Shown here: positions 18,508 to 27,969 of the stretch, piece by piece
Position numbering within the stretch: the stretch's first letter is position 1
How the letters are laid out: every line of letters starts with the position of its first letter
DNA from: Chthoniobacterales bacterium
GTDB taxonomy: Bacteria; Verrucomicrobiota; Verrucomicrobiia; Chthoniobacterales; JACTMZ01
Direction: 5' to 3'
NCBI GenBank assembly: GCA_014879535.1
Contig: JACSRX010000019.1
Coordinates: forward strand, 1-64,000
DNA length: 64,000 nt
The notes under the pieces: generated by a model
Told to the model about the DNA's origin: nothing
Database searches by the model: none
What the model saw: the letters and a program-made list of their open reading frames with translations, nothing else
Translations under genes and position numbers: made by a program

Positions 18508-20061
18508 ATGGAACCTTCCGAGCCGCAACGCCGATACGTCGCCCCCGCGGTTCTGGCGACGGCTTCGTTGCTCGGCATCTTCGCCTTCCACCTGTTCTAC
18601 GCGTGGCAGGGATTTCCGATCTTCCGCGACCAGCATTTGGGGGCAGCCTTGATTTATGCGCGCGACGGGATCGACCTGCTGCGCCCTGTCATCGTCGGAT
18701 TCAATGCAAACAACGCACCGACGCCGCAGGAATTTCCGCTCTGGCAGGCCGCAGCCTCATTGCCGCTGCGGTGGTTCGGCGGATGGTTCGGCTGGGCGAA
18801 CATCGTCTCCATCCTGCTTTTCTGCACCGCGCTTTACCCGGCCTACCGCCTCGGCGCCGAACTCGGCGGCCGCGCCGCAGGGTGGTGGACGGTTGCACTC
18901 CTCCTGATCCAGCCCTTGGTTTGGACGCAGGGAGGTCAGGCTGGAACCGACAGCACATGCATCGCCGCGGCCATCTGGTTCTTCTACTGCGGCCACCGCG
19001 CACTCCGGACTCCCCGCAAGGTCATGTGGACTCTGGCCACGGCGGTGACCGGCGCCTTGGCCGCGACACTCAAGCTGCCGTTCATGATGGCTGCCGGTCT
19101 GGCCCTCGGCATCCTCCTGCTTCTCAACCACCGCAAAAATCCGTCCGCATGGGTGTCCCTCGGAATCGCGGGCGCCTTCGCCGCCGGCGTGTTCGCTGTT
19201 TGGACGCACCATACCGATGCCTGCATCGCGCAGGCGGAATTTCCCTACGTCGATCTTCGCTTGTCCCACAACCCGGAGATGGTCTGGTGGTATTTCGGGG
19301 ACTGGAACTACCGCCTCAACCCGGCCAACTGGATCAAGGGAGGATGGCGCGCCCTGAACGGACTCTTCGGCAGCTTTGCCTTGGTGGCGCTCCCGGCGGC
19401 CGCGTTGGGACTGCGTCGCGCTCCCTCAACCGCCGTGGCGCTGCTTGCGGGAGCCTTCGCCGTGACATGCATTTTCTCCCATCTGGTCCTGCACCATCAC
19501 CAATATTTCCTCATGTATTCGCTGCCCGTGGCGCTGCTCATCACCCCGGTCGTTTCCGGGGGATGGGCAAGGCTGGAAAGCGTTTGGCGGTGGCCGAAAT
19601 TCCTCCTCGTCGCAGCCCTGCTCGTCGTCGGTCTTCTCGGCGTCCTCCAAGGGATCATCGGTCTGGAAACCATCCATCAGGACCCCTACCCCGACACGAT
19701 CACCCGCCGCATCAAGGAGCACACGTCACCGCAGGACAAGCTGCTGATTGTCGGAGGCGGATGGGGTGGAGATTACCTTTTCCTGAGCGACCGCGAAGGG
19801 CTCTCCATATGGAGCGCCGGATTCCTCGACGAGAATGACAACCTCCGACGCCTGCGCGACCTCGGCTACACCAAACTCGTCCTGATCGGCGAGTCCCCCC
19901 TCGCCGCAGCACTGCAAATGACCAATCCGGGAGGCGCCGATTACCAGCGGCGAACCTATGAGCCTGCGCTCAGTCCGGCCAGCCGGGAATGGACGACAGT
20001 GCATCAGGATGCCGATCTGATCATCAAACAACTGCCCGTTGGCGGCAGTCCGAACCCATGA
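18508..20061 (+). CDS. GT-C (GT39/ArnT-like) membrane glycosyltransferase
   Basis: A 517-aa protein with about 11-12 membrane helices. After the first helix the loop 'PIFRDQHLGAALIYARDGIDLL' carries the acidic residue expected of GT39/GT83 enzymes, followed by 'PTPQEFPLWQAAASLPLRWFG', the 'P.ep.yPl.....al...fG' pattern of this family. The C-terminal soluble tail includes 'LLIVGGGWGGDYLFLSDREGLSIW'. It is likely to add a sugar from a polyprenyl-phosphate donor on the periplasmic side. It overlaps the next FkbM methyltransferase gene by 4 bp (ATGA), so the two are coupled. Confidence 0.75.
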   Translation: MEPSEPQRRYVAPAVLATASLLGIFAFHLFYAWQGFPIFRDQHLGAALIYARDGIDLLRPVIVGFNANNAPTPQEFPLWQAAASLPLRWFGGWFGWANIVSILLFCTALYPAYRLGAELGGRAAGWWTVALLLIQPLVWTQGGQAGTDSTCIAAAIWFFYCGHRALRTPRKVMWTLATAVTGALAATLKLPFMMAAGLALGILLLLNHRKNPSAWVSLGIAGAFAAGVFAVWTHHTDACIAQAEFPYVDLRLSHNPEMVWWYFGDWNYRLNPANWIKGGWRALNGLFGSFALVALPAAALGLRRAPSTAVALLAGAFAVTCIFSHLVLHHHQYFLMYSLPVALLITPVVSGGWARLESVWRWPKFLLVAALLVVGLLGVLQGIIGLETIHQDPYPDTITRRIKEHTSPQDKLLIVGGGWGGDYLFLSDREGLSIWSAGFLDENDNLRRLRDLGYTKLVLIGESPLAAALQMTNPGGADYQRRTYEPALSPASREWTTVHQDADLIIKQLPVGGSPNP

Positions 20062-20813
20062 GCCCTCTGAAAAAATGGACCAAATCCCTTGTTCTCGCGA
20101 ACCCGCGTTTCGCCGAGCGCTTCTACGGGATGCTCACCATCCTGCGGGCGAAACGCGCCGCGCGGGATGGCGCATCGTTCGGCCAGAGCGGCGAGGACGC
20201 ATGGCTCGTCCGGCAGCTTGCAGACAGCAACATCCCCTGGGCCGCGTCCGGATTCTACATCGACATCGGGGCGAACCACCCCGTCGTGCTCAGCTCCACA
20301 TACCTGCTCTACCGCCATGGCTGGAGGGGCCTCACGGTCGAGCCGATCCCCTCGTTGTGTGCTCTTCACCGCCGGATGCGTCCGCGGGACATCTGCCTCA
20401 ACGCGGGCGTCGGCGCCCGCGCGGAGGAACGCGCATTCTGGGAAACGGCCCCGGATGTCTTCTCTTCGTTCTCCCGGGAGGCTCCGCTCGAGGCCGAGGC
20501 CAATGGATGGTGCCGCGTTCTCCGCGAATCCCGTGTGCGTGTCGTCACCCCGGACGACATCCTGCATCACGTTCCGGAAGGCATCGCGGTCAACCACCTC
20601 TCGATCGACACCGAGGGACTGGATGTCGAGATTCTTGCAAACTGGCCATGGGAGCGCTCCCGGCCGGATCTGATTTCGTGCGAAGCTTCGGCAACCCGTG
20701 ACCACCGATCCGAAGCCAACCGCCTGCTGACGGCTGCGGGCTACCAACCGGTCAAGGAATTCGCCGTCACCGCATTTTGGAAATCCGCGACTCTCGGCGG
20801 GGATTTCGGCTGA
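20058..20813 (+). CDS. FkbM family methyltransferase
   Basis: A 251-aa protein. The FkbM pattern is clear: 'GFYIDIGANHPVVLSSTYLLYRHGWRGLTVEPIPSLCALH', then 'CLNAGVGARAEERAFWE', 'RVVTPDDILHHV' and 'VNHLSIDTEGLDVEILANW'. FkbM-type enzymes O-methylate sugars or other natural-product hydroxyls with SAM. The start was set at the ATG overlapping the previous stop; the ORF-track start lies inside the GT-C gene. It converges on the following minus-strand glycosyltransferase with a 2-bp gap, marking an operon end. Confidence 0.88.
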   Translation: MSPLKKWTKSLVLANPRFAERFYGMLTILRAKRAARDGASFGQSGEDAWLVRQLADSNIPWAASGFYIDIGANHPVVLSSTYLLYRHGWRGLTVEPIPSLCALHRRMRPRDICLNAGVGARAEERAFWETAPDVFSSFSREAPLEAEANGWCRVLRESRVRVVTPDDILHHVPEGIAVNHLSIDTEGLDVEILANWPWERSRPDLISCEASATRDHRSEANRLLTAAGYQPVKEFAVTAFWKSATLGGDFG

Positions 20814-20815
20814 CC

Positions 20816-21835
20816 TCAAGCTGCCCTCGTTGCTCCGGTGATCGCCCTGTAGATGTCGCGGATTTGCCCCCCCACCTCGAGCCACGTGGGCGGACGCACG
20901 GGAAGGGGAAGACGGGGGGCCGCCTCGTAAAACTCCCGCAAAGCGCGGGCCATGCCTCCGGCATCGGTGGCACCGCAGTAGGTCGCATCGGCTCCGAATG
21001 TGTCTCGTGCCCACGGCAGATCCGAAAGAAGCAGCGGACACCCCGCCGCCACCGCCTCGAGGGCCGACGCGCTCAGGCTCTCCATCGTGCTGAGCAGCAC
21101 GAATCCCCGGGCCTTCCGATAAGCCTCCGCGAGATCGGCGCGCGCGGGGAGAAACCCGACGTAGGTCAGCCGCCCCGGATTCTCCGCAACCAGCTTCCGG
21201 AACTCCATGAAGTAGGGATCATCCTCCGAATAGGGCTTCCCGGTGAAAACCATGGAAACACCGGCCGTCAATGCGGCCCGGGCCGTTTCCAGATTCCGCT
21301 TGCGGGGATGAATCGTGGCCGTGCTGATGAGGTAGTCCCCGCATGCCTCCGGGCGGTCCGCAAAGAACAACTCGTCAATGCCGACCGTGACGACATGGAG
21401 GCGGGCGGGATCGGCGCGGAACAGCTGGCGCATCAATTTCGCCTCGTAAGGCGTGACGGCGAGAACCGCATCAGCCTCGCGGTAGGACGACCAGCGCGGC
21501 ATGTCGCGGAACACCGGGGGCATCAGTGTCTCGAAACACCGGTTGAGCGCCGCTTGGAGCCGCAACAGCGATGCCGGACGGGACCCCTGTCCCGTGAGCA
21601 GGTCGCTCATCACGTATTTCATCCCCTTGCCCTGTGCGAAGCGGATGTGCGATGGCGCTGCACGGCCGAAAAAATGGATGATGTCACCCCGCTGATCCTC
21701 GTCGAACCACCGCAGGTATTCGACCTCGACACCATGATGCTCAAGCGCGGCCTTGGTTCTCTCGATCTGTATCTGCAGCCCCCCGTGGGCGAGCAGGAAC
21801 GGCAGGTTGTGGTCGATCAATACCTTCACTGTCAT
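20816..21835 (-). CDS. GT4-type glycosyltransferase
   Basis: A 339-aa GT-B enzyme, starting at MTVKVLIDHNLPFLLAHGG; the longer ORF-track start adds 43 unlikely residues. The N-terminal acceptor domain 'HGGLQIQIERTKAALEHHGVEVEYL' and the C-terminal donor domain with 'LISTATIHPRKRNLETA', 'LTYVGFLPARADLAEAY' and the E-x7-E region 'STMESLSASALEAVAAGCPLLLSDLPWARDTFG' are clear. It is isolated on the minus strand between two plus-strand runs. Its promoter must lie in the 84 bp shared with the divergent methyltransferase gene at 21920. Confidence 0.85.
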   Translation of the reverse strand: MTVKVLIDHNLPFLLAHGGLQIQIERTKAALEHHGVEVEYLRWFDEDQRGDIIHFFGRAAPSHIRFAQGKGMKYVMSDLLTGQGSRPASLLRLQAALNRCFETLMPPVFRDMPRWSSYREADAVLAVTPYEAKLMRQLFRADPARLHVVTVGIDELFFADRPEACGDYLISTATIHPRKRNLETARAALTAGVSMVFTGKPYSEDDPYFMEFRKLVAENPGRLTYVGFLPARADLAEAYRKARGFVLLSTMESLSASALEAVAAGCPLLLSDLPWARDTFGADATYCGATDAGGMARALREFYEAAPRLPLPVRPPTWLEVGGQIRDIYRAITGATRAA

Positions 21836-21919
21836 GCACGAGTAGCAGGCGCGCGCGCCATGCGTCCATTCCCTTTGTGCTTTAACGGCGCGGGGGCTTC
21901 TTGAACTATCACCCGGCAC

Positions 21920-22861
21920 ATGGAACCGGTCGCTTCGCCGCTCAGCAATCGCGCCCCGCAGCACGTGCGCGACCTGCCGGCGGCTTTCATCCGCTCAGCC
22001 CTGCACGAATACTATGCGGAAGCTCCGCCCGCCGGTGTCTGTGACACCGACTACTCCCTCTGGGAATGCCCGGAAACCGGGCTGCAGTTCGCCGCGCCAC
22101 CCCTCCAGGGCAATGCCGCTTTCTACCGATGGGTCGGGAAGTTTGCATCCTACTACCCAGGACTCCGTTGGGATTACACGAAGGTCCGGGAAGTCGTCGC
22201 AGGGCTGGCATCCTGGCAGGGACCCCTTCTCGATGTCGGCGCGGGGCGGGGCGATTTCCTGGCCTATTTCGACCTGCTCGCACCCGGGTGCAAACTCGGC
22301 CTCGACCTCAACGCGGATGCCGTCCGCGACTGTGCCGAACGGGGATTCGGGGCATTTTGCGGAACGGTGGACGAGGCAATTTCCTCGGGCTTCGTAAAGC
22401 CGGGCGGATGTGGAATCGTGACCGCCTTCCATGTCCTCGAGCATGTCGAGGATCCTGTCGGTTTCGCCGCGTCGCTGGTGTCGCTCGCCGCCCCAACCGG
22501 GCGCGTCTTCCTCAGCACGCCGAACTCCCCGATGTCGTTCGAGGGTCAGTGGTTCGACATCCTCAATCACCCGCCGCACCATCTCACAAGATGGAATCCC
22601 CGCGCCTACGCCAAACTCGCCTCGATCCTCGGCTGCCGCATCCGCATGTTCCATCCGCCGTCTTCCCTCCTGCGCGATACGTTCAAGTTGTTCCAGCTTC
22701 TCCGGCACGGAACCGAGACCGTGTCGCGCTCCGGGAAGATCAAGGATGCGTTGGTCCATCCCGCCGCTTTCGCGCGATGTTTCGCCGCCCAACTCCGGCA
22801 CCGGCGACAGCATCCTCCACCGCATTCCGACGTGATTCTGGTGGAACTGACCAAGCAATAG
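21920..22861 (+). CDS. SAM-dependent methyltransferase (Methyltransf_23-like)
   Basis: A 313-aa protein. The N-terminal part 'CDTDYSLWECPETGLQFAAPPL' resembles the degenerate zinc-ribbon lead-in of many sugar C-/O-methyltransferases, here without the cysteine set. The methyltransferase core has 'GPLLDVGAGRGDFLAYFDLLAPGCKLGLDLN' (motif I) and 'CGIVTAFHVLEHVEDPVGFAASL', then 'APTGRVFLSTPNS' and the frequent 'NHPPHHLTRWNPRAY' loop. It probably acts on a nucleotide- or lipid-linked sugar in the locus. It begins a run of four plus-strand genes ending in the flippase. Confidence 0.82.
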   Translation: MEPVASPLSNRAPQHVRDLPAAFIRSALHEYYAEAPPAGVCDTDYSLWECPETGLQFAAPPLQGNAAFYRWVGKFASYYPGLRWDYTKVREVVAGLASWQGPLLDVGAGRGDFLAYFDLLAPGCKLGLDLNADAVRDCAERGFGAFCGTVDEAISSGFVKPGGCGIVTAFHVLEHVEDPVGFAASLVSLAAPTGRVFLSTPNSPMSFEGQWFDILNHPPHHLTRWNPRAYAKLASILGCRIRMFHPPSSLLRDTFKLFQLLRHGTETVSRSGKIKDALVHPAAFARCFAAQLRHRRQHPPPHSDVILVELTKQ

Positions 22862-22868
22862 CCACGCC

Positions 22869-24014
22869 ATGAGGATTGCTCTGCTCACCACCGACGCGCG
22901 GGAGCCCAAGAAGGAATACGACAAGCCCGCACCCTACTTCGGCACCGCGCCCGAGGCATTGCTCGAGGGGTTCAAGGCTCTCGGCCCGGAAGTTGAGATT
23001 CATGTGATCTCGTGCCTGCAGAAGCACCCCGTCTCCTCACCGGGGAAACTGGCGGACAACATCCATTTCCACGCGCTCCATGTGCCGAAATTTGGATGGC
23101 TTCGCACGGGATACCAGGGATGCATCCGGGCCGCGCGACGCAGGCTGCGCGAGATCAATCCGGATATCGTCCACGGCCAGGGCACCGAGAGGGACTGCGC
23201 CATCAGCGCCGTCCTTTCCGGATTTCCCAACGTGCTGACCATCCACGGGAACATGCGGATGATCGCCGCACTCAACAACGCCCGTCCGTTCAGTTTCTAC
23301 TGGTGGGCCGCAAAGCTCGAACGGTTCGCCCTCGCGCGCACGGCGGGCGTGGTGGCGATCAGCACATACACCCGGGACAATGTGGCGGCGCTCACCCCGC
23401 AGACATGGCTGGTTCCCAATGCCGTGCACCCGTCCTTCTTCGACATCCAGCCTTTGCCGTCCGCCCCCCCGAGGGTTCTCTGCGTGGCCAACGTGGATGC
23501 CCGCAAGAACCAGTTGCAGTTGATCGGGGCCCTTGATGCGCTGCAGCCATCCACCGGACTCCGGCTTGTCTTTGCAGGGAGCGGACATGCCGACAATCCT
23601 TACTTCGTGCGCTTCCTCGAGGAGGTGCGGAAGCGTCCATGGTGCTCCCATGCCGGCGGCTTGGGACGCGCCGAACTGCGCGAAGCCTTGGCGCATGCTT
23701 CCGCTGCCGTTCTGCCCTCGCTGGAAGACAACTGTCCCATGGTCGTGCTCGAAGCCGCCGCGGCCGGGGTGCCGGTGGCCGCATCCATGGTTGGTGGAAT
23801 CCCCGACCTCATACGGCATGGGGAAACCGGGTTGCTTTTCGACCCCGGCAACGCCGGCGAAATCCGGGATGCCATCGCGTCCCTCTTGAGTTCCCCGGAC
23901 ACCTCCCGGCGTCTCGCCACGAGGGCCCGAGCGGAAGCTCATGCACGCTTTGCGCCGACCGTCGTTGCACGTCGGCATCTGGAAATCTACCATGAGGTCC
24001 TGGCCCGCACCTGA
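22869..24014 (+). CDS. GT4 family glycosyltransferase
   Basis: A 381-aa GT-B enzyme. The N-terminal half carries 'LREINPDIVHGQGTERDCAISAVLSG', the typical acceptor-domain segment 'PDivH.hg'. The C-terminal donor domain carries 'RVLCVANVDARKNQLQLIGAL', 'LRLVFAGSGHADNPYF' and the donor-binding E-x7-E 'LEDNCPMVVLEAAAAGVPVAASMVGGIPDLI'. It uses a nucleotide-sugar to extend a lipid-linked glycan in the cytoplasm. Spacing of 7 bp before and 15 bp after suggests an operon with the flanking methyltransferases. Confidence 0.88.
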   Translation: MRIALLTTDAREPKKEYDKPAPYFGTAPEALLEGFKALGPEVEIHVISCLQKHPVSSPGKLADNIHFHALHVPKFGWLRTGYQGCIRAARRRLREINPDIVHGQGTERDCAISAVLSGFPNVLTIHGNMRMIAALNNARPFSFYWWAAKLERFALARTAGVVAISTYTRDNVAALTPQTWLVPNAVHPSFFDIQPLPSAPPRVLCVANVDARKNQLQLIGALDALQPSTGLRLVFAGSGHADNPYFVRFLEEVRKRPWCSHAGGLGRAELREALAHASAAVLPSLEDNCPMVVLEAAAAGVPVAASMVGGIPDLIRHGETGLLFDPGNAGEIRDAIASLLSSPDTSRRLATRARAEAHARFAPTVVARRHLEIYHEVLART

Positions 24015-24029
24015 CGATTTCCCTCGCCC

Positions 24030-24743
24030 ATGACAGCCGCTGCGCCCATCCGTCATCTTCCGTATGCCATCGATGAATCGAAGGACCGGAACCATTTCTT
24101 CGAGAACCACTGGAAACGCGTCGCGCTCGAATTGCTGCAGCGCCATGCGGGGGACATCCGCGGCTGGTCGCTTCTCGACTATGGCTGCGGCCGCGGCGAG
24201 ACGATGGAATACGCGGCGAACCTCGGCATGGTCCCCTCCGGGCTCGACACCGATTCCGAATGCGTGCGACTGGCCGCCCGGTTCGGACAGGCCGACCTCC
24301 TCGACCCGTCGGACCCGCAGGGTTCCGTCGGCAAGGACACCTTCGACGTGGTCGCCTGTTTCCACGTGCTCGAACATGTGGACAATCCGAAGGAGACCCT
24401 CCGCGCTCTCGCCCGCGGAGCCCGGCGCTACGTGCTCACCGCCGTTCCCAACCTCCAGAAAATCCCGAATCTGCGGAAGCCGCGCGCCACCCCCGCGCCA
24501 ACCAACGAGGGGCACCTGCAATCCTGGGACCATGCGCATTTCCGGAACTTGGCGGAAATGCACTGCGGCCTGCGTCTCGTCTCGTGGGGATTCGACGCGA
24601 CCCAGGTTCCGGTGCTGAGCGAGTTGGTCAACCGGACCCTCGGGCCTCGCGCCGCCATCAAGCTGGAGACCGGGGTTTTCCGGCGCATGTTCCCCTACTG
24701 GGGCATCTCGGTCATCGCCCTTCTGGAACCCGTGCACCATTGA
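24030..24743 (+). CDS. SAM-dependent methyltransferase
   Basis: A 237-aa class I methyltransferase: motif I 'SLLDYGCGRGETMEYAANLG', acidic strand 2 'SGLDTDSECVRLA', and 'FDVVACFHVLEHVDNPKETLRALARGARRYVLTAVPN'. It is small and lacks extra domains. Its stop codon overlaps the TTG start of the flippase gene (TTGA), which suggests translational coupling. The substrate is unknown but presumably belongs to the same glycan. Confidence 0.82.
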   Translation: MTAAAPIRHLPYAIDESKDRNHFFENHWKRVALELLQRHAGDIRGWSLLDYGCGRGETMEYAANLGMVPSGLDTDSECVRLAARFGQADLLDPSDPQGSVGKDTFDVVACFHVLEHVDNPKETLRALARGARRYVLTAVPNLQKIPNLRKPRATPAPTNEGHLQSWDHAHFRNLAEMHCGLRLVSWGFDATQVPVLSELVNRTLGPRAAIKLETGVFRRMFPYWGISVIALLEPVHH

Positions 24744-26260
24744 GCCGCTTCGGCAGTTTTGTCCGCGGAGTCTCCGCATCATGGTTGGCCACGCTGGTCA
24801 CGGTGGTCTATTCGCTGCTGAGCGTCCCGATCGCCCTGCGATTCCTGTCGGTGGATGAGTTCGGACTGCTGATGCTCCTGCTCCAGGTTGCCGCCTATCT
24901 CAATCTTGTGGACCTCGGCATGGCGGCTGCCACGGCTCGCATTCTCATCGACCACAAGGACAACCCGCGCGGGGGCGGTTACGCCTCCTTCATCCTTGCC
25001 GGAGGAGCGGTATGCCTCCTCCAGGGCATGATCATTCTCGTGGCGGGCTGGTTCGGCTCCCCCTACGTGATCCGGGCATTCGCCATCGCTCCGGATCACG
25101 CGGAGATTGCCGTTTTCCTCCTGCGCTGGCTTGCAGCGACATTCGCCATCGGCGCAACCCTGCGGATCTTCGGTTCGATCCTCTACGCCAACAAACGCGT
25201 CGATCTGGTCGTGTTGTTCATGAGCTTGGTCCCGCTGCTTGGTCTCGTCCTGATGTGGACGGTTCTTTCCGCCGGCATGGGCATGAGGGGCATGGCTTGG
25301 GCCTTCATCATTCCAGCCGTCATCGCCGGCTCGGGAACCGCCGCCGCGGTCATCACGCTGAGGCTGCTTCCCGGAAGAACAGACTGGCGCCGTCCCTCAT
25401 GGGAGCAGTTCAAGGAAATGTTTGTCCTCGGCAAGGACATGTTTCTCATCAATGCGGGGAGTCAGATTCTCGACGCGTCCCAACTCATGATCGTGACGCG
25501 GACGATGGGGTTGGGTGCTGCGGCCATCTGGTCGGTGAGCACGAAACTTTTCACCTTGGTTTACCAGCTTGTCACCAAGGTCGAGGGGACAGCGATCGTG
25601 TTCTTCTCGGAGATGATGGTCCGGGGTGAACGCCCCCTGCTCGCCTTGCGTTTCCGGCAGGTTTACCAGCTCACCGCCGGTCTTTCCGTCGCGGCGGTGG
25701 CTGTTGTCGCCGGCGTCAATCCGTTCTTTGTCGCCGTCTGGGCCGAACCGGGTCTCGCCTGGGCGCCGGCGCTGGGGCTGTTGCTCGGTGTTGTCACCTA
25801 CCTCAACTGCGTGACCCGATGCCACGTGGATCTCATCATGCACTCCAAGCAGATCAGGGGGCTGCGGTATGTGTTCTTTTTCGAGGCCATCGGTTTCGTG
25901 ATGCTCGCCGTCTTCGCAAGCTCCCTCGTCGGTTTCACCGGCGTGCTCGCCGCGGCCATCGTCTGTGCGGTCTGCTTCCGCGGCATCTACACGGTCCATC
26001 GCACAGCCGCATATTTCCATGTGCCCGTCTCCACGGTCTCATGGGTTTGGCTGCGACGTTCGATCCTTACCTTTGCCGGCCTTCTGCCCTTCGTGATGTC
26101 CGCATCGAACGTGGCGGAATTGGTCCCGCATCCATGGACAAAACTTGCAGTGGCCACGCTCTGGACCGGCATCCCGGCAGCCGTGGCCTTTCTCACCGTG
26201 GCTTTGCCGGGTGATGTGCGCCGCGAGATGCGGGGCCGGTTCCTGCAAATCCTGCGTTGA
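24740..26260 (+). CDS. Wzx-like polysaccharide flippase (MATE/MOP superfamily)
   Basis: A 506-aa protein with about 12-14 membrane helices, starting from TTG 24740 (LSRFGSFVRGVSASWLATLVTVVYSLLSVPIALRFLSVDEFGLLMLL). The N-terminal 'F.G....w....v......l..p.....l...eyGl..l' pattern is characteristic of polysaccharide-biosynthesis flippases that move lipid-linked repeat units across the inner membrane. The ORF track extends 160 codons upstream through the methyltransferase in another frame, which is not credible. The 3' end overlaps the convergent Wzy-like gene by 68 bp, so the last 22 codons are coding on both strands. Confidence 0.8.
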   Translation: MSRFGSFVRGVSASWLATLVTVVYSLLSVPIALRFLSVDEFGLLMLLLQVAAYLNLVDLGMAAATARILIDHKDNPRGGGYASFILAGGAVCLLQGMIILVAGWFGSPYVIRAFAIAPDHAEIAVFLLRWLAATFAIGATLRIFGSILYANKRVDLVVLFMSLVPLLGLVLMWTVLSAGMGMRGMAWAFIIPAVIAGSGTAAAVITLRLLPGRTDWRRPSWEQFKEMFVLGKDMFLINAGSQILDASQLMIVTRTMGLGAAAIWSVSTKLFTLVYQLVTKVEGTAIVFFSEMMVRGERPLLALRFRQVYQLTAGLSVAAVAVVAGVNPFFVAVWAEPGLAWAPALGLLLGVVTYLNCVTRCHVDLIMHSKQIRGLRYVFFFEAIGFVMLAVFASSLVGFTGVLAAAIVCAVCFRGIYTVHRTAAYFHVPVSTVSWVWLRRSILTFAGLLPFVMSASNVAELVPHPWTKLAVATLWTGIPAAVAFLTVALPGDVRREMRGRFLQILR

Positions 26261-27860
26261 TGCCGCTTCTGGCCATCTGCGGAACCGGCGGCACGGAAGA
26301 CGCAACCTGCGGTGATGAAACGGTTTTGATGCTGCGCGCATCAACCCGGTCGAGGTAGTTGTTCGCCATGTTCAGCAAGCCGGCCCAGTAGAGCGCTTGC
26401 GCCAACGCGCCATCAAACCCGCCGAACACGAAGATGTAATTGAACGGCTCATAGATCATGGGGATGCCTATGAACAGGGCGAAGGGAAAGAGGGGGGTTC
26501 CGCTGGCACGCCGGCACAGCCGCCACGCCGCGAGGGCCACATAGAACATGAGCGGAAGGAAGAGCGCGAACCCCACGGCCCCGACATACCGTATTGCGGA
26601 CACCGGCCCGTTGTGGAAGGACCCGGTGAGCATGAAGTTCTCCCGATCGGATCCCCCGATGAACATTCCGCCTTGCTGCCCGGACAGCAGGGCGCTGGCG
26701 ATGATGTTCATGTCCTCGATGCTGATGCCGAAGCCCTGGCCCCAGATTTTGTCCTTGATGATGCGCGAGTCATTCCACGCCCAAACCACCATCTGGTAGC
26801 GCCAGTCCGAGGAGCCCTGGGCATCCACCTTGGCTTCCTCGCTCCAGTCGCCGGGAAGCCATGAAAGCGTCCTCTGCACCGTCTTGGGAAGTTCCAACAC
26901 GGTTCCCTGAACCGAGATGAGGAGGATGATGCCCAAAGCCACGGCACCCATGCCGATCCAGATGTCCCTGAGACGATTGCGCAACACTGCGGAAAGAAAC
27001 AGGGTGGCCATGACAAAAAGAAACGCACTGCGGAAACCTGAAAGAAAAATCGCGACAAAGCATGCCGCCATCAGGCTGAAGAGCATCGGATGAAGAGGCG
27101 AAATCAACTTCACGGGACTGTGTCTGGCACAGAGGGCAAGCATCCCGATGACACCCACCTCCTTCATCGCCGTGAAGCGCGTCTCGCCCAACTGGGCCTC
27201 CTCACTGACGACGGAAGCAAGAGGCCCCTGTCCTGCCACTCCGGAATACAGGTAGCTGATCGGCTGGGCGACCGTCGGCGCAAGCCGCGCCAGCATCTCC
27301 AGTCCGGCGAGGATGATTGATGGAACAAGATAAAACCAGGGGAAGATGCGCGCGATGAAAGGAGTCAGCGTCGCACGGCTGAGAATGACGAAGGCGCCGA
27401 ACGCCATGAGGATGTCGAAATAGGGCCGTCCCCCGACCATCTGGGACTGGAACGCCCATGCCCCGACGGGATTCCGGAAATACACGGTGACCAGATAGCC
27501 GAGGTTGATGAAAATCAGATAGTCGAGCGTGCCGAGTTTCCGCTTCCATGGCACGACGCGCAGGGCAAAAAACAGCGTGAAGGCAAAGGCGGCCATCAGC
27601 ATGCACATATCCCGGACCGTGAAGGGGATCGGCAGAAAGGGCAGTCTTCCCCCCACATACCATCCGAGAGGGATGAGCACCCAGATGTGTGTCTTCAAAT
27701 TGATCAGGACCAACGCAACAGGGATCAATGCCAGCATTACCGCGATGAACCGGATATCCGAACTGCCGACGGCACTGCCCAAGACAGCCGCCAGCAGCAG
27801 CCCCCCGAGCAGAACGGCCCAAAGCGTGAGTTGGTTGATGGTGATGTTGGGCGTGCCCAT
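26193..27860 (-). CDS. O-antigen polymerase/ligase-like membrane protein (Wzy/WaaL-like)
   Basis: A 555-aa protein with about 11 membrane helices and one larger periplasmic loop (around residues 330-390, 'TVQRTLSWLPGDWSEEAKVDAQGSSDWRYQMVVWAW'). The 'S.WRY.MW..A' signature after the loop resembles the 'R...W..a' of O-antigen ligase/polymerase proteins (Wzy_C-like). Wzy would polymerise repeat units flipped by the nearby Wzx; WaaL would ligate them to lipid A-core. I cannot separate the two. The C-terminal roughly 40 residues are low-complexity (Ser/Pro/Gly) and partly encoded opposite the flippase gene. Confidence 0.7.
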   Translation of the reverse strand: MGTPNITINQLTLWAVLLGGLLLAAVLGSAVGSSDIRFIAVMLALIPVALVLINLKTHIWVLIPLGWYVGGRLPFLPIPFTVRDMCMLMAAFAFTLFFALRVVPWKRKLGTLDYLIFINLGYLVTVYFRNPVGAWAFQSQMVGGRPYFDILMAFGAFVILSRATLTPFIARIFPWFYLVPSIILAGLEMLARLAPTVAQPISYLYSGVAGQGPLASVVSEEAQLGETRFTAMKEVGVIGMLALCARHSPVKLISPLHPMLFSLMAACFVAIFLSGFRSAFLFVMATLFLSAVLRNRLRDIWIGMGAVALGIILLISVQGTVLELPKTVQRTLSWLPGDWSEEAKVDAQGSSDWRYQMVVWAWNDSRIIKDKIWGQGFGISIEDMNIIASALLSGQQGGMFIGGSDRENFMLTGSFHNGPVSAIRYVGAVGFALFLPLMFYVALAAWRLCRRASGTPLFPFALFIGIPMIYEPFNYIFVFGGFDGALAQALYWAGLLNMANNYLDRVDARSIKTVSSPQVASSVPPVPQMARSGINAGFAGTGPASRGAHHPAKPR

Positions 27861-27969
27861 GCCTGCTGAACGCGTGACAGGCTACCAATAGGCGCACGCC
27901 GGTTCCTAGTCCAGCACGCCCCCTCTTCCTTGCTCCGCCGCATGCCATCCCCTAACCTCGACCCTCACC

